In this document: piece by piece, positions 12,931-13,152 of the stretch
Position numbering within the stretch: position 1 is the first letter of the stretch
Layout: each line of letters begins with the position of its first letter
NCBI GenBank assembly: GCA_021789715.1
Contig: JAJYJE010000007.1
Location: forward strand, 1-13,152
Direction: 5' to 3'
Length of the DNA: 13,152 bases
Source of the DNA: a bacterium
GTDB lineage: Bacteria; Patescibacteriota; Doudnabacteria; UBA920
Made by a program: the position numbers and the translations under genes
Notes under the pieces: generated by a model
The model's database searches: none
Seen by the model: the letters and a program-made list of their open reading frames with translations, nothing else
Told to the model about the DNA's origin: nothing

Positions 12931-12942
12931 TGGCAGCTGCCA
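12931..12942. repeat. 12-bp perfect palindrome between rpsO and the hypothetical gene
   Basis: TGGCAGCTGCCA lies 11 bp upstream of the ATG at 12919. It could be a small RNA hairpin or a protein-binding site. No T-run follows in the minus direction, so it is not an obvious terminator. Confidence 0.4.
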
Positions 12943-12988
12943 CGCGGCTCTTGGCTGTAAAATTCCAAAGGTTAAATATCAAATGCTT

Positions 12989-13152
12989 CTAAGCGGTTAC
13001 CTTAAGTTTCAGCTTATCCGCGATTTTTTCAAACCGTTTTTGATCCTCATTCTTAAGATAACGGAGCAAGCGGCGGCGGTTGCCGACCATTTTAAGCAAG
13101 CCGCGGCGGGAGTGGTTGTCTTTGCGGTGGGTCTTTAAGTGCTCGCCGACAA
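12989..13152 (-). CDS. rpsO: 30S ribosomal protein S15 (partial, 5' end missing)
   Basis: The visible 54 C-terminal residues carry the S15 signature: [20 protein letters not shown] followed by [20 protein letters not shown]. This part includes the helix-loop region that contacts helices h20-h22 of 16S rRNA and the central-domain junction. S15 is a primary binder in assembly of the 30S platform. The N-terminal third and the start codon lie beyond the right edge. In many bacteria rpsO directly precedes pnp; here the next genes are an unknown protein and then a convergent plus-strand block, with pnp about 7.7 kb further on in the same direction. Confidence 0.97.
   Translation of the reverse strand, partial: VGEHLKTHRKDNHSRRGLLKMVGNRRRLLRYLKNEDQKRFEKIADKLKLKVTA

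Noticed and set aside
12920..12982. TTG start that would lengthen the 133-residue protein by 21 residues
   Set aside because: No ribosome binding site supports it, and the added segment covers a 12-bp palindrome in the intergenic region. The ATG at 12919 is simpler, though the choice is not certain.
1..13152. Alternative genetic code (TGA read as Gly or Trp), tRNA genes and CRISPR arrays
   Set aside because: TGA closes the DUF559 frame at the expected length and no conserved protein has an in-frame TGA. No cloverleaf-like sequence and no regularly spaced direct repeats were seen.

Overview
The window looks like a chromosomal segment of a Candidate Phyla Radiation (Patescibacteria, probably Parcubacteria-like) genome. 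This is an inference from protein style: a single-domain receiver of the type common in that group, a multi-pass histidine kinase, a Vsr-like DUF559 nuclease set among GGGAGAGGTTG hairpins, a DUF2341/LamG surface protein, and few Shine-Dalgarno sites. The standard code fits: TGA closes the DUF559 gene and no in-frame TGA interrupts conserved proteins.

Left part (1-5782), all genes on the minus strand. In transcription order they are: a single-domain response regulator, pnp with a structured leader and a clear terminator, an unrecognised 124-residue protein with its own strong promoter, a DUF559 nuclease module flanked by inverted repeats and hairpins, tgt, and the start of a secreted DUF2341/LamG protein that runs off the window.

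Central part (5872-12521), all genes on the plus strand. A divergent promoter region leads into a compact run of four enzyme genes: a leucine-dehydrogenase-type amino acid dehydrogenase, a PaaK/CapK-like adenylate-forming (ANL) enzyme, an E1/ThiF-like adenylating enzyme of the Rv1355c type, and a nitroreductase-fold FMN enzyme. Gaps are 4, 30 and 4 bp. After a 141-bp intergenic stretch with two crossing (pseudoknot-type) inverted-repeat sets comes a membrane histidine kinase. The last two enzymes look like a two-gene version of the ThiF-nitroreductase fusion seen in mycobacterial Rv1355c. With the ANL enzyme and the dehydrogenase they form a plausible but unassigned pathway for activating and reducing a carboxylate, perhaps one derived from an amino acid. 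This is the best candidate for an undescribed system here.

Right edge (12518-13152), minus strand: an unrecognised 133-residue protein and the C-terminal part of rpsO. The kinase and the hypothetical gene converge and overlap by 4 bp inside a perfect 28-bp palindrome that acts as a two-way terminator and makes both proteins end in Lys-Ala-Ser-Pro. rpsO and pnp are usually adjacent in bacteria. Here they keep the same orientation but are separated by about 7.7 kb, so the plus-strand block looks like an island placed in the rpsO-pnp locus. No tRNA, CRISPR array or transposase gene was seen.
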